From positions 62,001-126,000 of the forward strand of contig NZ_NNRJ01000061.1 in NCBI RefSeq assembly GCF_002252445.1: a stretch of 64,000 bases of DNA, given 5' to 3'. This stretch comes from Brucella thiophenivorans. Lineage in GTDB: Bacteria > Pseudomonadota > Alphaproteobacteria > Rhizobiales > Rhizobiaceae. Positions within the stretch are counted from its first letter, which is position 1. Every line of letters starts with the position of its first letter. A model generated the notes under the pieces. That model was given only the letters and a program-made list of their open reading frames with translations. It did no database searches and was not told the origin of the DNA. Positions 8,405 through 17,200 of the stretch are shown here, piece by piece. The translations under genes and the position numbers were made by a program.

Positions 8405-9598
8405 TTAGCTCTCTGATTGGCGCAACGTTCTGAAAATCAGATCGCCAATTGGGATTGCTGAGGTTGCTGCCGGCGAGGGCGCATTGCATACATGCAGAAC
8501 GCGCTTTGACTGTAAGAATTTGAAATCATGTATTAATTCACCGTCTTTGGAAACGGCCTGCGCCCGTATTCCCGCCCGATAAGGCAAAAGATCATCAACT
8601 TGAAGCGACGGGCAATATTTGCGGCATTTTTCCAGATAGCTCGATTTGAAGACACTGTCTCTCATCTCCTGAATACCGGAGCGAAGATTGTTGGAAATGA
8701 CCTTCCAGAAGCCAGGGAACTTCGCATAGGTGGCCATGTCCTGAAGATTGATCGAGAATTTTGCATAGCCTTCGCGTGACATACCAAGAACGGCGTTTGG
8801 CCCGACGGTTAATCTGCCATCCATCATGGGAGTGAGGTGAATGCCGAGAAATGGCATGGCTGGATCAGGCACCGGATAGATCATGCGCTCGACGAGATTA
8901 CTCAGTTCCGGCTTTAGCGCGTAATATTCGCCGCGAAATGGTACAATCTGGAAATCGACGGCCTGCCCTGAACGTCGCGCGAGCCGGTCAGCTTGTAATC
9001 CGGCACAGGCAATAACATAGCGGCTTTCCCATACGTCCTTATCGGTATGCACCCGGACGCTATCGGAACGCTCTTCGATGTGATCAACTTTGACGTCGAA
9101 TATGATTGTGCCACCCGTAGCTCTGATCATATTGCCCATGGCTTTGGAAACTGCGCGATAGTCAACGATGCCCGTTTGCTCGACCAGCAAGGCACCAAGT
9201 CCGGTCACTGCGAGTTCCATCTCGATAAGCTCTGCGGCAGATAACTTGCGACAGTTGATATTGTTTGCGCCCGCGTTTGTTTCGAGGTTCGCGAGACGCT
9301 GCAATTCGATCTGGTTGGTTGCGACGACAAGTTTTCCGGGTGTGCGGTAGGGAATATTATTCTCGTCGCAAAATTGCTTTGTGATGCGCTCGCCTGCGCG
9401 GCAAAGCTCGGCTTTCAGGCTGCCGGGCTTATAATAAATCCCGGCATGAATCACCCCGCTATTATGCCCGGTCTGGTGAGCGGCGAGCGTGCTTTCTTTT
9501 TCTAACAGAAGAAGCCGAGCATCCGGCTCGCTTTTCACAATCTTTAATGCGGTCGCCAAGCCGACGATCCCGCCTCCCACGATACAATAGTCGAACAT
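8405..9598 (-). CDS. lhgO: L-2-hydroxyglutarate oxidase (LhgO/YgaF family)
   Basis: FAD-dependent oxidoreductase of 397 residues in the DAO superfamily. The dinucleotide-binding motif is GGGIVGLATA at residues 8-17. HQTGHNSGVIHAGIYYKPGS and AGIRAQAVSKDG are the blocks I recognise from L-2-hydroxyglutarate oxidases. These enzymes oxidise L-2-hydroxyglutarate to 2-oxoglutarate and pass electrons to the membrane quinone pool; the role can be metabolite repair or part of lysine/glutarate catabolism. No csiD-like glutarate hydroxylase is nearby, and the gene sits alone between two transporter operons. The function is firm at family level; the pathway is inference. Confidence 0.82.
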   Translation of the reverse strand: MFDYCIVGGGIVGLATALKIVKSEPDARLLLLEKESTLAAHQTGHNSGVIHAGIYYKPGSLKAELCRAGERITKQFCDENNIPYRTPGKLVVATNQIELQRLANLETNAGANNINCRKLSAAELIEMELAVTGLGALLVEQTGIVDYRAVSKAMGNMIRATGGTIIFDVKVDHIEERSDSVRVHTDKDVWESRYVIACAGLQADRLARRSGQAVDFQIVPFRGEYYALKPELSNLVERMIYPVPDPAMPFLGIHLTPMMDGRLTVGPNAVLGMSREGYAKFSINLQDMATYAKFPGFWKVISNNLRSGIQEMRDSVFKSSYLEKCRKYCPSLQVDDLLPYRAGIRAQAVSKDGELIHDFKFLQSKRVLHVCNAPSPAATSAIPIGDLIFRTLRQSES

Positions 9599-9690
9599 GT
9601 TTTGCGCTCGATATTTGCTGCCTGATGCATGACAATTATTCGTCGCATGTTGTTAAAGGGAGGTCAATTAAGCCTTGGTGAGTAACCCAT

Positions 9691-10467
9691 TCAATGAACT
9701 GGCGGAGGCATTGCACCCGTCATGATTGCAACTGCGTCCGACATGGATACTTCGCCGGGTTTGACAATCGTTGCTCTTTTTCCAAGCCGGTGAATATGGA
9801 TTCTGTCTGCAACTTCAAATACATGAGGCATATTATGGCTGATCAACACGATTGGAACGCCGCGCGCTCTCACTTTGAGAATAAGATCGAGCACTTTGCG
9901 CGATTCCTTCACACCAAGAGCCGCTGTTGGCTCATCCATGATGATGACTTTGGAACCAAAGGCCGCAGCTCTTGCCACAGCCACACCCTGTCGCTGTCCA
10001 CCCGAAAGGGTTTCGACCGGCTGGTTGATGTTTTGGATAGTCAGAAGTCCCAGTTCTGAGAGTTTATCACGCGCAATGCGATCCATGGCAGGCCGATCCA
10101 TGTGGCGCAGGAAGCGCCCCATCAGTCCTGACGTATAAAGTTCACGTCCAAGAAACATGTTCTCACTGATCGACAGAGCAGGCGAAAGAGCCAGCGTTTG
10201 ATAGACGGTCTCAATGCCGGCATGTCGGGCTTCAATGGGTGAGCCGAATGAAACCGGTTTGCCATCGAGCAGAATTTCCCCGCCATCCGGTCTGACTGCA
10301 CCGGAGAGTGCTTTAATGAGGCTCGACTTTCCAGCGCCATTGTCGCCAATGACGCCAAGGATTTCGCCGGGCATGAGATCGAAATCTGCCTGATCGATCG
10401 CAACAACACGCCCGTATCGCTTGGTAAGTCCTTTTGCTTCAAGGACAGGTCTGACAGCGTCGGTCAT
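9691..10467 (-). CDS. frcA: Sugar ABC transporter ATP-binding protein FrcA-like
   Basis: Single-module ATPase of 258 residues, unlike the double-module RbsA type, matching the FrcA organisation. Walker A GDNGAGKSS, signature LSGGQRQG, Walker B VIIMDEPTAALG and H-loop SHNMP are visible. The start chosen (ATG 10467) overlaps the frcC stop by four bases; an in-frame ATG at 10488 lies inside frcC. It energises uptake by the FrcC permease dimer. The operon order, binding protein, permease, ATPase, is that of Sinorhizobium frcBCA, which takes up fructose, mannose and ribose. Confidence 0.85.
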   Translation of the reverse strand: MTDAVRPVLEAKGLTKRYGRVVAIDQADFDLMPGEILGVIGDNGAGKSSLIKALSGAVRPDGGEILLDGKPVSFGSPIEARHAGIETVYQTLALSPALSISENMFLGRELYTSGLMGRFLRHMDRPAMDRIARDKLSELGLLTIQNINQPVETLSGGQRQGVAVARAAAFGSKVIIMDEPTAALGVKESRKVLDLILKVRARGVPIVLISHNMPHVFEVADRIHIHRLGKRATIVKPGEVSMSDAVAIMTGAMPPPVH

Positions 10468-11528
10468 GCCGATACCTTTCTGATCCATTGATCAATCGAG
10501 ACGGCGATGAGGATGAGCCATCCAATTGCAAAAAGTTGCCACAGAACATCCACGCCGGCGATGCGCAGGCCTGACTGGAAAACGCCAACAATGAGCGCTC
10601 CGACCAAGGGGCCGAGAATGGAACCGCGTCCGCCGAACAAGGATATTCCACCAATCACCACGGCAGTGATCGATTGCAGATTGCCTTCGAAGAAACTGGT
10701 GGGGGAAACCGCACCAAGTCGTCCGATTGCAGACCAGCCAGCGAGTGCGCAGATAAACCCGGCGACTGCATAGACGGAGAGGAGAACACGATCCGTGCGG
10801 ATACCTGCAAGTTCCGCGGCTTCTCGGTCATCACCCACGGCATAGACGTGTCGCCCCCATGATGTGCGAGTCAAAGCATACCACAGCACCATGAAAACAA
10901 TGATCAATAGAACTGATCCATAGCTTATATCCGTGCCGAAAACCGAAATCGTTTGGCCGAAGAATTTGAGCGACGGAGCCGTGGTGTCAATATCGCTGCC
11001 TCTTATGGATTGTGCGCCTGAGAGGTAGAGATTAAGCGCGTAAAATATGTTCCAGGTACCGAGTGTTGCGATAAATGGCGGTAGTTTGATGCGGGTGATC
11101 AGAAAACCGTTGAACAGGCCGATCAATGTACCGCAGGCAAAGGCAGCGGCAATTGACAGTGCCGGAGGGAGGCCGAGCTTGATGGCAAGATTACCGGCAA
11201 CCACCGAGCTCAAAACCATGATTGCAGCGACCGACAGATCAATTCCGGCAGTTAGAATAACGAGGCTTTGCGCTGCGGCCAGAATGCCGATGATCGAAAC
11301 CTGCTGAACGATCAATGACATATTGTAGGGCGTGAAAAACCGTTCGCCTGCAAAAATCCCAAAGCCTAAAAGCGATATTGCCAGAACGATCAAAGGAATT
11401 GTCGTGGGATAGGAATGCAGGAAACGTTGAATGCGACCAACGATGCCAACCTGTTCATCATCAAACCGGGCATAGCCGTGGTTCTGCGGCAGCGTATCCG
11501 CGGATGTCGAATTGGGGTCTTCTGTCAT
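10464..11528 (-). CDS. frcC: Sugar ABC transporter permease FrcC-like
   Basis: Membrane subunit of 354 residues in the BPD_transp_2 (RbsC/AraH) family, with about eight to ten hydrophobic segments. Typical blocks include ILTAGIDLSVAAIM, the GLFNGFLITRIKLPPFIATLGT loop region and, near the C-terminus, VIGGISLFGGRGSILG. A soluble N-terminal stretch of about 50 residues precedes the first membrane segment, as in rhizobial FrcC. Functions as a homodimer with FrcA in the inner membrane. AGAAGG lies upstream of the ATG. It is separated from frcB by a 267-bp spacer holding a stem-loop and a dispersed repeat. Confidence 0.85.
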   Translation of the reverse strand: MTEDPNSTSADTLPQNHGYARFDDEQVGIVGRIQRFLHSYPTTIPLIVLAISLLGFGIFAGERFFTPYNMSLIVQQVSIIGILAAAQSLVILTAGIDLSVAAIMVLSSVVAGNLAIKLGLPPALSIAAAFACGTLIGLFNGFLITRIKLPPFIATLGTWNIFYALNLYLSGAQSIRGSDIDTTAPSLKFFGQTISVFGTDISYGSVLLIIVFMVLWYALTRTSWGRHVYAVGDDREAAELAGIRTDRVLLSVYAVAGFICALAGWSAIGRLGAVSPTSFFEGNLQSITAVVIGGISLFGGRGSILGPLVGALIVGVFQSGLRIAGVDVLWQLFAIGWLILIAVSIDQWIRKVSA

Positions 11529-11573
11529 AGCGATGCCTTCTGCCCGACATATTCACTGGCTGGCTTGCGTTTC

Positions 11574-11677
11574 TAGAGCATTTCCAGCAAAAGTGCGTAG
11601 CGGTTTTGCGTGGGATAATGCGATAAAACAAATACTTAGAGCGCTTTCCCAGCGTCAATCAAAATAGGGTGCGCTCT
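11574..11677 (-). repeat. Dispersed ~105-bp palindromic intergenic repeat, copy 1
   Basis: This 104-bp block reappears in opposite orientation at 59529-59633. Shared stretches on the minus strand include GCTCTAAGTAT, GCATTATCC, AACCGCTACG and TTTTGCTGGAAAT. The ends carry short inverted AGAGC/GCTCT motifs. Size and intergenic location resemble the palindromic Bru-RS repeats of Brucella (established family), but identity with them was not tested. Confidence 0.7.
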
Positions 11678-11745
11678 GATCTGACATGCAAGGCCATAAT
11701 GGCACAGCGGCCATCATAAAGCAGTTATTACGTCAATTTCCCGAT

Positions 11746-11773
11746 TTCTGGCCGACCGCAAAGTCAGCCAGAA
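11746..11773 (-). terminator. Stem-loop after frcB
   Basis: TTCTGGCCGAC (11746-11756) and GTCAGCCAGAA (11763-11773) pair over 11 bp with one wobble around a 6-base loop. On the minus strand it follows the frcB stop by about 20 bases and lacks a U-tract, so it is more likely a 3' mRNA-stabilising or partial-attenuation element than a full terminator, since frcC lies downstream. Confidence 0.6.
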
Positions 11774-11795
11774 TGTTGTTCGCTCCCGAAATTAT

Positions 11796-12818
11796 TTAGC
11801 CCCAGCACTTCTTGAGGGCTTCTTCGGAGCTGATAGACTTGATGCCTTCAACCGGCTGGTCTGTCACAAGCTCAACGCCGGTGTCTACGAAATCAAGTCC
11901 TGATGACGGTGCAGGCTTTGCGCCGGTATCAGCAAATTGCTTGATGGCCTCAACGCCCTTTGCAGCCATGATGAGCGGAAACTGCATCGATGTCGCGCCG
12001 ATTACGCCATCCTTGACGTTGCGTACGCCTGGGCAACCACCATCGATCGATACGAGTGTGATGTCCTTCTCGCGTCCCGCAGCCTTGATCGCCTCAAAAG
12101 CGCCTGCAGCTGCTGGTTCGTTGATAGTGTAGACGACATTGATGTCTGGATTGACCTGCAACAGGCTTTCCATGGCGGTGCGCCCGCCTTCTTCATTGGC
12201 GTTGCTGGCCTCGTTGCCTGCAATGCGTGGATCATCCTCGTCGCCAATGCGGGTCTTGTCTTTTATGTCGATACCAAAACCGGACAGAAAGCCCTGATTG
12301 CGCATGTAATCGACGGTAATCTGCTGCGCGTTGAGGTTCAGAAGTGCAATTTTGGCATCCTTTGCCTTATCGCCCATTTTGCCTGCAGCCCATTCGCCAA
12401 TCAGTTCGCCTGCTTTAAAGTTATCCGTTCCGAAAGTTGCATCGGCAGTATCAATAGGATCCAGCGGCGTATCGAGTGCGATGACGATAATGTCCTGCTT
12501 GCGCGCTTGTTCTACGACCGGCACAAGGGCACTGGAATCGTTTGGCACCAGCAGGATGCCTTTGACGCCTGCTGCAATGCAGGATTCAATTGCGGCAATC
12601 TGTGTGTCGGCATCGCCGTCCATTTTTCCGGCATAGGTCATCAGCTTGATGCCGAGTTCAGATGCCTTCGCCGCAGCACCCTCTTTCATTTTTACAAAGA
12701 ATGGATTGGTTTCTGTTTTGGTCACAAGACAGACCGAGACATCTTCGGCTTTTGCAGGCGTTGAAAGCGCGGCTGCGATAGCAAAACTTGTGATAGCTCC
12801 AACTGTAACTGCTCTCAT
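11796..12818 (-). CDS. frcB: Sugar ABC transporter solute-binding protein FrcB-like
   Basis: Periplasmic sugar-binding protein (Peripla_BP_4), about 340 residues. After a signal peptide ending in AKA, the mature protein opens with [20 protein letters not shown], which I recognise as the FrcB N-terminus; later blocks [27 protein letters not shown] and SIDGGCPGV agree. ATG 12818 (or the adjacent ATG 12821) follows AGGGAGGG; upstream in-frame codons to 12914 are probably untranslated leader. In Sinorhizobium the homologue binds fructose, mannose and ribose. It is the first gene of frcBCA, divergent from the ROK regulator. Confidence 0.87.
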   Translation of the reverse strand: MRAVTVGAITSFAIAAALSTPAKAEDVSVCLVTKTETNPFFVKMKEGAAAKASELGIKLMTYAGKMDGDADTQIAAIESCIAAGVKGILLVPNDSSALVPVVEQARKQDIIVIALDTPLDPIDTADATFGTDNFKAGELIGEWAAGKMGDKAKDAKIALLNLNAQQITVDYMRNQGFLSGFGIDIKDKTRIGDEDDPRIAGNEASNANEEGGRTAMESLLQVNPDINVVYTINEPAAAGAFEAIKAAGREKDITLVSIDGGCPGVRNVKDGVIGATSMQFPLIMAAKGVEAIKQFADTGAKPAPSSGLDFVDTGVELVTDQPVEGIKSISSEEALKKCWG

Positions 12819-13116
12819 CATTCCCTCCCTGGAATTTTCGGCAATTCGTCGATGATGCGATATCGATAGAGCACTTTCTCCTCCGTCGGCGCTCCTCATT
12901 ATTCCAAACAGCAAAAGACATATCTGTCAATACATAACATCATATGATTTATTATCGTAGAAAAAAAATAGGAAAAAGCCGATAATTTACGTATTATGGA
13001 GTAATCATAGGGCCAGATTAGACAATCGGTATGATTTATTTATTTGACAAGCATTTGGATTTTTTCATACTGCGATGGAAAGTGGCATCAATGGTCATGG
13101 CTGGGAAGTTATAAAC
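12819..13116. promoter_or_regulatory. Divergent frcB/frcR promoter region
   Basis: AT-rich 298-bp spacer between the two divergent genes. On the plus strand TTGACA (13044-13049) and CATACT (13066-13071), 16 bp apart, make a good sigma-70-type promoter for frcR. On the minus strand TTGACA occurs at 12930-12925, but its -10 is poor. The middle (12930-13020) is A/T-rich with TTATTATCG and CGATAAT segments that could hold ROK operator half-sites; no clear long palindrome was found. Confidence 0.45.
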
Positions 13117-14367
13117 ATGGCTATGCTTTCGGGAGAATGGGCTGCGTTGGATATGGAGAAAATCGAAAATTCGCACCAGAATCTGGCGGATCCCAGTCGA
13201 GGAACCAATCAGACCGGCATTAAGCTATACAATGAGCGTTTGGTACTTTCGCTCGTGCGTGCGCATGGTTCTCTATCCAAAGGTGAGATTGCAAGGCTGA
13301 CCGGGCTATCCGCGCAGGCAAGTTCCGTCATTATGACCCAGTTGGAAAATGACGGCCTGTTGTTGCGTGGCGAGCCACAGCGCGGGAAGGTGGGCCAGCC
13401 TTCGGTGCCAATGTCTCTGAACCCTGAAGGTGCGTTTTCAATCGGCGTGAAGGTTGGAAGAAGAAGTGCACAAATCGTATTGATGGATATGGCAGGGCAG
13501 CAGCGCCATTCTCTGGAGCAAAATTACGCATATCCGACGCCGCAACTTCTGACAGAATTTGTGGATAAAGGTATCAACGAGATTATCGATAATATGACAA
13601 GGCTTCAGTTCAGCCGTGTTCGCGGAATCGGCATTGCTGTTCCATCAGAAATGTGGAGTTGGGAAGAAGAGGTTGGTGCCCCGCACGATGTGGTCGAGGC
13701 CTGGAAAGACTTCGATCTGGCGCGGACGCTGGAGATCCTGTTCAAACTTCCGGTTCACTCCTATAACGATGCCACCGCGGCATGTGCTGGCGAAATAGCA
13801 TTTGGAGCAGGCCGCAATTACCCTGATTTCCTCTATGTTTTTTTTGCAACGCTGATCGGTGGTGGCGTTGTGCTTGATGGATCGCTTTATCCGGGGCGGC
13901 GTGGCTATGCAGGCTCTATCGGCTCAACGCTCGTGCCGTCCCCAATTGCGGGGCAGACTCCAAAACAACTTATTCAGTGTGCATCCATCTATCTGCTGGA
14001 GCGCATGATAAAAGAAGAAGGTGGCGACCCTACGGTCGTCTGGCACAAATCCGACGACTGGAGCCATCTCGGTCCAGTTCTGGACAGATGGATAGAACAG
14101 GCCACTGATAGCCTTGCCTTCGCCGTCGTTTCTGCAATCTCCATCATCGATTTTCATTACGTCGTCATCGATGGCGGTTTTCCCGCGCATGTGCGCTCGA
14201 AGGTTGCAGAACGCACGCGCGAGAAAATGGCAAATATGAATATGCAGGGCGTGGCGCCGGTTGAAATTGTGGAGGGGCAAACCGGCAGTGATGCGCGCGT
14301 TTTAGGCGCGGCGAGCCTGCCGCTTCTCGCGGAATATGCCAGAGATCGAGACATATTATTTAGTTGA
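13117..14367 (+). CDS. frcR: ROK family transcriptional regulator (probable FrcR)
   Basis: About 416 residues: an N-terminal winged helix (NERLVLSLVRAHGSLSKGEI, then LTGLSAQASSVIMTQLENDG) followed by a ROK sugar-binding domain (FSIGVKVGRRSAQIVLMDMA). ROK repressors sense the sugar or its phosphate. ATG 13117 is chosen because the predicted promoter starts transcription at about 13078, after an alternative ATG at 13075. The CxCGxxxC zinc motif of ROK kinases is absent, as expected for a regulator. Divergent orientation to frcB suggests control of frcBCA and of itself; the kinase and phosphatase genes follow. Confidence 0.8.
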   Translation: MAMLSGEWAALDMEKIENSHQNLADPSRGTNQTGIKLYNERLVLSLVRAHGSLSKGEIARLTGLSAQASSVIMTQLENDGLLLRGEPQRGKVGQPSVPMSLNPEGAFSIGVKVGRRSAQIVLMDMAGQQRHSLEQNYAYPTPQLLTEFVDKGINEIIDNMTRLQFSRVRGIGIAVPSEMWSWEEEVGAPHDVVEAWKDFDLARTLEILFKLPVHSYNDATAACAGEIAFGAGRNYPDFLYVFFATLIGGGVVLDGSLYPGRRGYAGSIGSTLVPSPIAGQTPKQLIQCASIYLLERMIKEEGGDPTVVWHKSDDWSHLGPVLDRWIEQATDSLAFAVVSAISIIDFHYVVIDGGFPAHVRSKVAERTREKMANMNMQGVAPVEIVEGQTGSDARVLGAASLPLLAEYARDRDILFS

Positions 14368-14391
14368 TTTATTGAGTTAGCGAATCGGAGA

Positions 14392-14412
14392 GCCGTTTTC
14401 TTTGAAAACGGC
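14392..14412 (+). other. Perfect stem-loop directly before the kinase Shine-Dalgarno
   Basis: GCCGTTTTC (14392-14400), loop TTT, GAAAACGGC (14404-14412), immediately followed by AAGGAGGAG (14413-14421). The 9-bp perfect hairpin lies 24 bp after the frcR stop. With no U-tract it is unlikely to terminate; its contact with the ribosome-binding site suggests an effect on kinase translation or on mRNA processing. Confidence 0.55.
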
Positions 14413-14427
14413 AAGGAGGAGTTGTGC

Positions 14428-15333
14428 ATGTTAATCGGTATTGATTGGGGTGGGACAAAGATCGAAGGCGTGGCGATGGATGCCGATGGGCGCGAGCTTC
14501 TGCGTGTGCGCGAAGTGACCCCTCGCCACGACTATTTCGGATGTATTTCGATCATCAAAGACATGATCGATTCAATCGAGATGACGACTGGGTCAAAAGG
14601 TTCGGTTGGAATTGGTATTCCGGGCTCGCTTGAACCAGTAAGCAGATTGGGTAAGGGTGCTAGTTCGACGTGGCTTCTTGGTCGTCCGGTTGAACAAGAC
14701 CTTCTCGCGGCATTAAACCGGGATTTGCGCGTTGAAAATGATGCTGATTGCTTTGCCTCATCTGAAGCCGTCGATGGTGCAGGCGCAGGGCATAATGTGG
14801 TTTTCGCGGTGATCTTGGGATCGGGTGCCGGTGCTGGTATTGCGATTGGTGGTAAGGCGCATCATGGTCCCAACAACAGTGGCGGTGAATGGGGGCATAA
14901 TCCACTTCCTTTCCCAACGACTTCGGAGATTCCGGGACGTCCCTGCTATTGCGGACGTCATGGCTGTATGGAAACATGGGTTTCCGGCCGTGCATTCGAA
15001 GCGGAATATACGTCACATACCAACACAGAGTTGAAAGCGCGTGAGATCATTGAACAAAAGCGTGCGGGTGATCGATTGTCGACCATGCTTTGGGAACGCT
15101 ATATTGATCGGGTCGCTCGCGGTTTGGCAACGGTTGTAAATACGCTCGACCCCGATGTTCTGGTCATGGGCGGTGGCATGTCCAATGTGGACGAACTGTA
15201 CGAGGATTTACCGCCTGCATTGACGAAGCGAACATTCTCAACCGTGTTTCACACGCCGATAAAGAAGGCTGTTCATGGTGATTCAAGTGGCGTGCGTGGC
15301 GCTGCCTGGCTCTGGAAAAATGCTGCTGCGTGA
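14428..15333 (+). CDS. ROK family sugar kinase (fructokinase/glucokinase-like)
   Basis: Predicted ATP-dependent sugar kinase of 301 residues. The phosphate-binding loop is IGIDWGGTKIEG near the N-terminus; NDADCF carries the catalytic Asp; GGEWGHNPLP and the zinc-binding CYCGRHGCMETWVSG give the full ROK kinase signature. ATG 14428 is used because AAGGAGGAG precedes it at six bases. It would phosphorylate the sugar imported by FrcBCA, in keeping with the kinase gene linked to frc in Sinorhizobium. The exact hexose is inference. Confidence 0.82.
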   Translation: MLIGIDWGGTKIEGVAMDADGRELLRVREVTPRHDYFGCISIIKDMIDSIEMTTGSKGSVGIGIPGSLEPVSRLGKGASSTWLLGRPVEQDLLAALNRDLRVENDADCFASSEAVDGAGAGHNVVFAVILGSGAGAGIAIGGKAHHGPNNSGGEWGHNPLPFPTTSEIPGRPCYCGRHGCMETWVSGRAFEAEYTSHTNTELKAREIIEQKRAGDRLSTMLWERYIDRVARGLATVVNTLDPDVLVMGGGMSNVDELYEDLPPALTKRTFSTVFHTPIKKAVHGDSSGVRGAAWLWKNAAA

Positions 15334-15381
15334 TGCTCGCAAGATGTCAAATCATCCCCATTTAAAGTCTGGAATTTTCAC

Positions 15382-16170
15382 ATGACCAATTCTTCCGATC
15401 TCCAAGCGCGTTATGATTATGCGCTTAAGCTCATTCGCGATGCCGGTGATCTGGCGCATGATTACTTCAAGCGCCGTCAAACGCTTGAGATTAAAAGTAA
15501 GGGATTGCAGGATATGGCCAGCGAGGCCGACTTGCAGACCGAACTGCTTATAAAATCCGGTTTAGAGAAAAACTTTCCTGACGATGCCTTTCTTGGCGAA
15601 GAAACTGGCATGACCGACTTTAATCCGGGTCAGGGCATTTGGGTGGTTGATCCCATTGATGGCACACAGCCGTTCATATCGGGTATGTCGAGCTGGTGTG
15701 TTTCGATTGCCTTCGTACTTGATGGGGAATTGAAATTCGGTCTTGTTTATGCGCCTGCACGTGATGAGTTGTTCGCGAGTGGTTTGGGCGAAGGCTCCAC
15801 CCTGAATGGTCAGCCTATGGAGCGTCATCCGGCTCGCTCGGTCAAAGATGGAATTTGCGGTGTTGGCTATTCGCCGCGTGTTAAGCCGGATGAGTTTTTG
15901 CCGATGTTTGGTCGCCTTTTGCGCGCCGGTGGCATGTTCAGCCGCGAGGGATCGGGCGCACTCACATTGTGCTATGTCGCATCGGGGCGACTGATCGGCT
16001 ATATCGAACCGCATATCAATTCATGGGATTGCCTTGGCGCAATAGCCGTTATCCGTGGCGCAGGATTGGTCACCAATGATTTTCTGGCGGATGATGGTTT
16101 AAGGGTCGGTAACAGGTTGATTGCTGGCAATGCTGACGTCTATGATGAGCTGATCAGCATATATGGCTGA
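15382..16170 (+). CDS. Inositol monophosphatase family phosphatase
   Basis: Mg-dependent phosphatase of 262 residues. The three family motifs are present: GEETG (metal Glu), WVVDPIDGTQPFISG (DPxDGT core) and SWDCLGAIAVIRGAG near the C-terminus (WDxAA-like, here WDCLG). Family members act on inositol phosphates, histidinol phosphate, fructose-1,6-bisphosphate or sugar phosphates. The gene lies 48 bp after the sugar kinase in the same orientation, so a sugar-phosphate substrate linked to the frc system is plausible, though a kinase and phosphatase in one operon is a little paradoxical. Confidence 0.8.
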   Translation: MTNSSDLQARYDYALKLIRDAGDLAHDYFKRRQTLEIKSKGLQDMASEADLQTELLIKSGLEKNFPDDAFLGEETGMTDFNPGQGIWVVDPIDGTQPFISGMSSWCVSIAFVLDGELKFGLVYAPARDELFASGLGEGSTLNGQPMERHPARSVKDGICGVGYSPRVKPDEFLPMFGRLLRAGGMFSREGSGALTLCYVASGRLIGYIEPHINSWDCLGAIAVIRGAGLVTNDFLADDGLRVGNRLIAGNADVYDELISIYG

Positions 16171-16174
16171 GCAG

Positions 16175-16205
16175 GTCGCCAGACTAAAATCTGGCGACTT
16201 TTGTT
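16175..16205. terminator. Bidirectional rho-independent terminator
   Basis: GTCGCCAGA (16175-16183), loop CTAAAA, TCTGGCGAC (16190-16198), followed by TTTTGTTT. It ends the kinase/phosphatase operon on the plus strand and overlaps the end of the convergent iminopeptidase gene. Confidence 0.8.
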
Positions 16206-17125
16206 TAAACGGCTTCTACATCGCTCAGAAATTTTGATACGGTCTGCATGCAGAGGTCGCGTTCCTCAACATGTGGCATGTGACTTGATTGCTTAAAAAG
16301 CACCCATTCGCTGCCGGGAATATTATCGACATAAGGTTTGACCACCAGGGGTGTTGCCTCGTCATAGTAACCGGATATGACAAGCGTGGGCGCTTGAATG
16401 CGATTGAGGCGGTCTTCAATCGTCCAGTCTTTCATTGTGCCGATCACATGAAATTCGGTCGGGCCGTTCATGTTGCGATAGACGGTATTGTCCTCGTCCA
16501 TGATGGCAAAAGTTCGTGCGACTTCCTTGGGCCATGGGCTTACGCGGCAGACATGGCGATCATAAAACACACGAGACGCAGCGATATATTCAGGATCCGT
16601 CAGCGTGCCCGCGCTTTCGTGTTTCAACAAAGTTTCCTGCACATCGGTGGGAAGTTCGAGCCGCAAGCGATTGGCTTCCGCGACCCAAGTGTGCATGTTG
16701 GCGGGCGAGTTGGCGATTATCAGTGCTTTGAGCCCTGCCGGTTGCCGAACGGCATGTTCCGCACCAAGCATGCCACCCCATGACTGGCCGAGATAGGCAT
16801 AGCGATCCTGAATGCCAAGATGGTTCAGCAAAGCATCCAACTCTTCCAGAAACAGATCGACAGTCCAGAAATCCGGGCCTTTTTCGACGAGGCGCGTGGA
16901 GTTTCCGTTGCCAAGCTGGTCGTAGTGAATGACCGCACGACCGTCGAGTGTTGCAATGTCCTTGAAGGCGTCCACATAATCATGCGTGCAGCCCGGACCG
17001 CCATGAGCGACCACGAGTGGAAGTTTTTCGGAATCGAGCGCGCCGGTAATGCGATACCAGGTCTGATAATCACGGAAAGGCACAAAGCCTTCTGTCTGCC
17101 TGATTGAAGCCAATTGATCCTCCAT
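16205..17125 (-). CDS. Proline iminopeptidase-like alpha/beta hydrolase (PIP 1)
   Basis: Peptidase S33 family protein of 306 residues, no signal peptide. Motifs: oxyanion segment [10 protein letters not shown], nucleophile elbow GQSWGGMLG, acid GYYDEATP and catalytic His in SSHMPHVEE. Family members release N-terminal proline or other residues, or hydrolyse small amides. It lies 75 bp downstream of the LuxR solo in the same direction, so they are probably one operon. PAB-type LuxR regulators typically neighbour and control such pip genes. Actual substrate unknown. Confidence 0.85.
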   Translation of the reverse strand: MEDQLASIRQTEGFVPFRDYQTWYRITGALDSEKLPLVVAHGGPGCTHDYVDAFKDIATLDGRAVIHYDQLGNGNSTRLVEKGPDFWTVDLFLEELDALLNHLGIQDRYAYLGQSWGGMLGAEHAVRQPAGLKALIIANSPANMHTWVAEANRLRLELPTDVQETLLKHESAGTLTDPEYIAASRVFYDRHVCRVSPWPKEVARTFAIMDEDNTVYRNMNGPTEFHVIGTMKDWTIEDRLNRIQAPTLVISGYYDEATPLVVKPYVDNIPGSEWVLFKQSSHMPHVEERDLCMQTVSKFLSDVEAV

Positions 17126-17200
17126 TTATCTGTTTTTGGAGAACCATAACGCCGCTTCTTTGCCTGCGGCAGCTATCATAACTTATAGGTCCTGACGTGC

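Noticed and set aside
12822..12914. N-terminal extension of FrcB from ATG 12914
   Set aside because: It would bury the signal peptide behind 31 residues; the AGGGAGGG site points to the ATG pair at 12821/12818.
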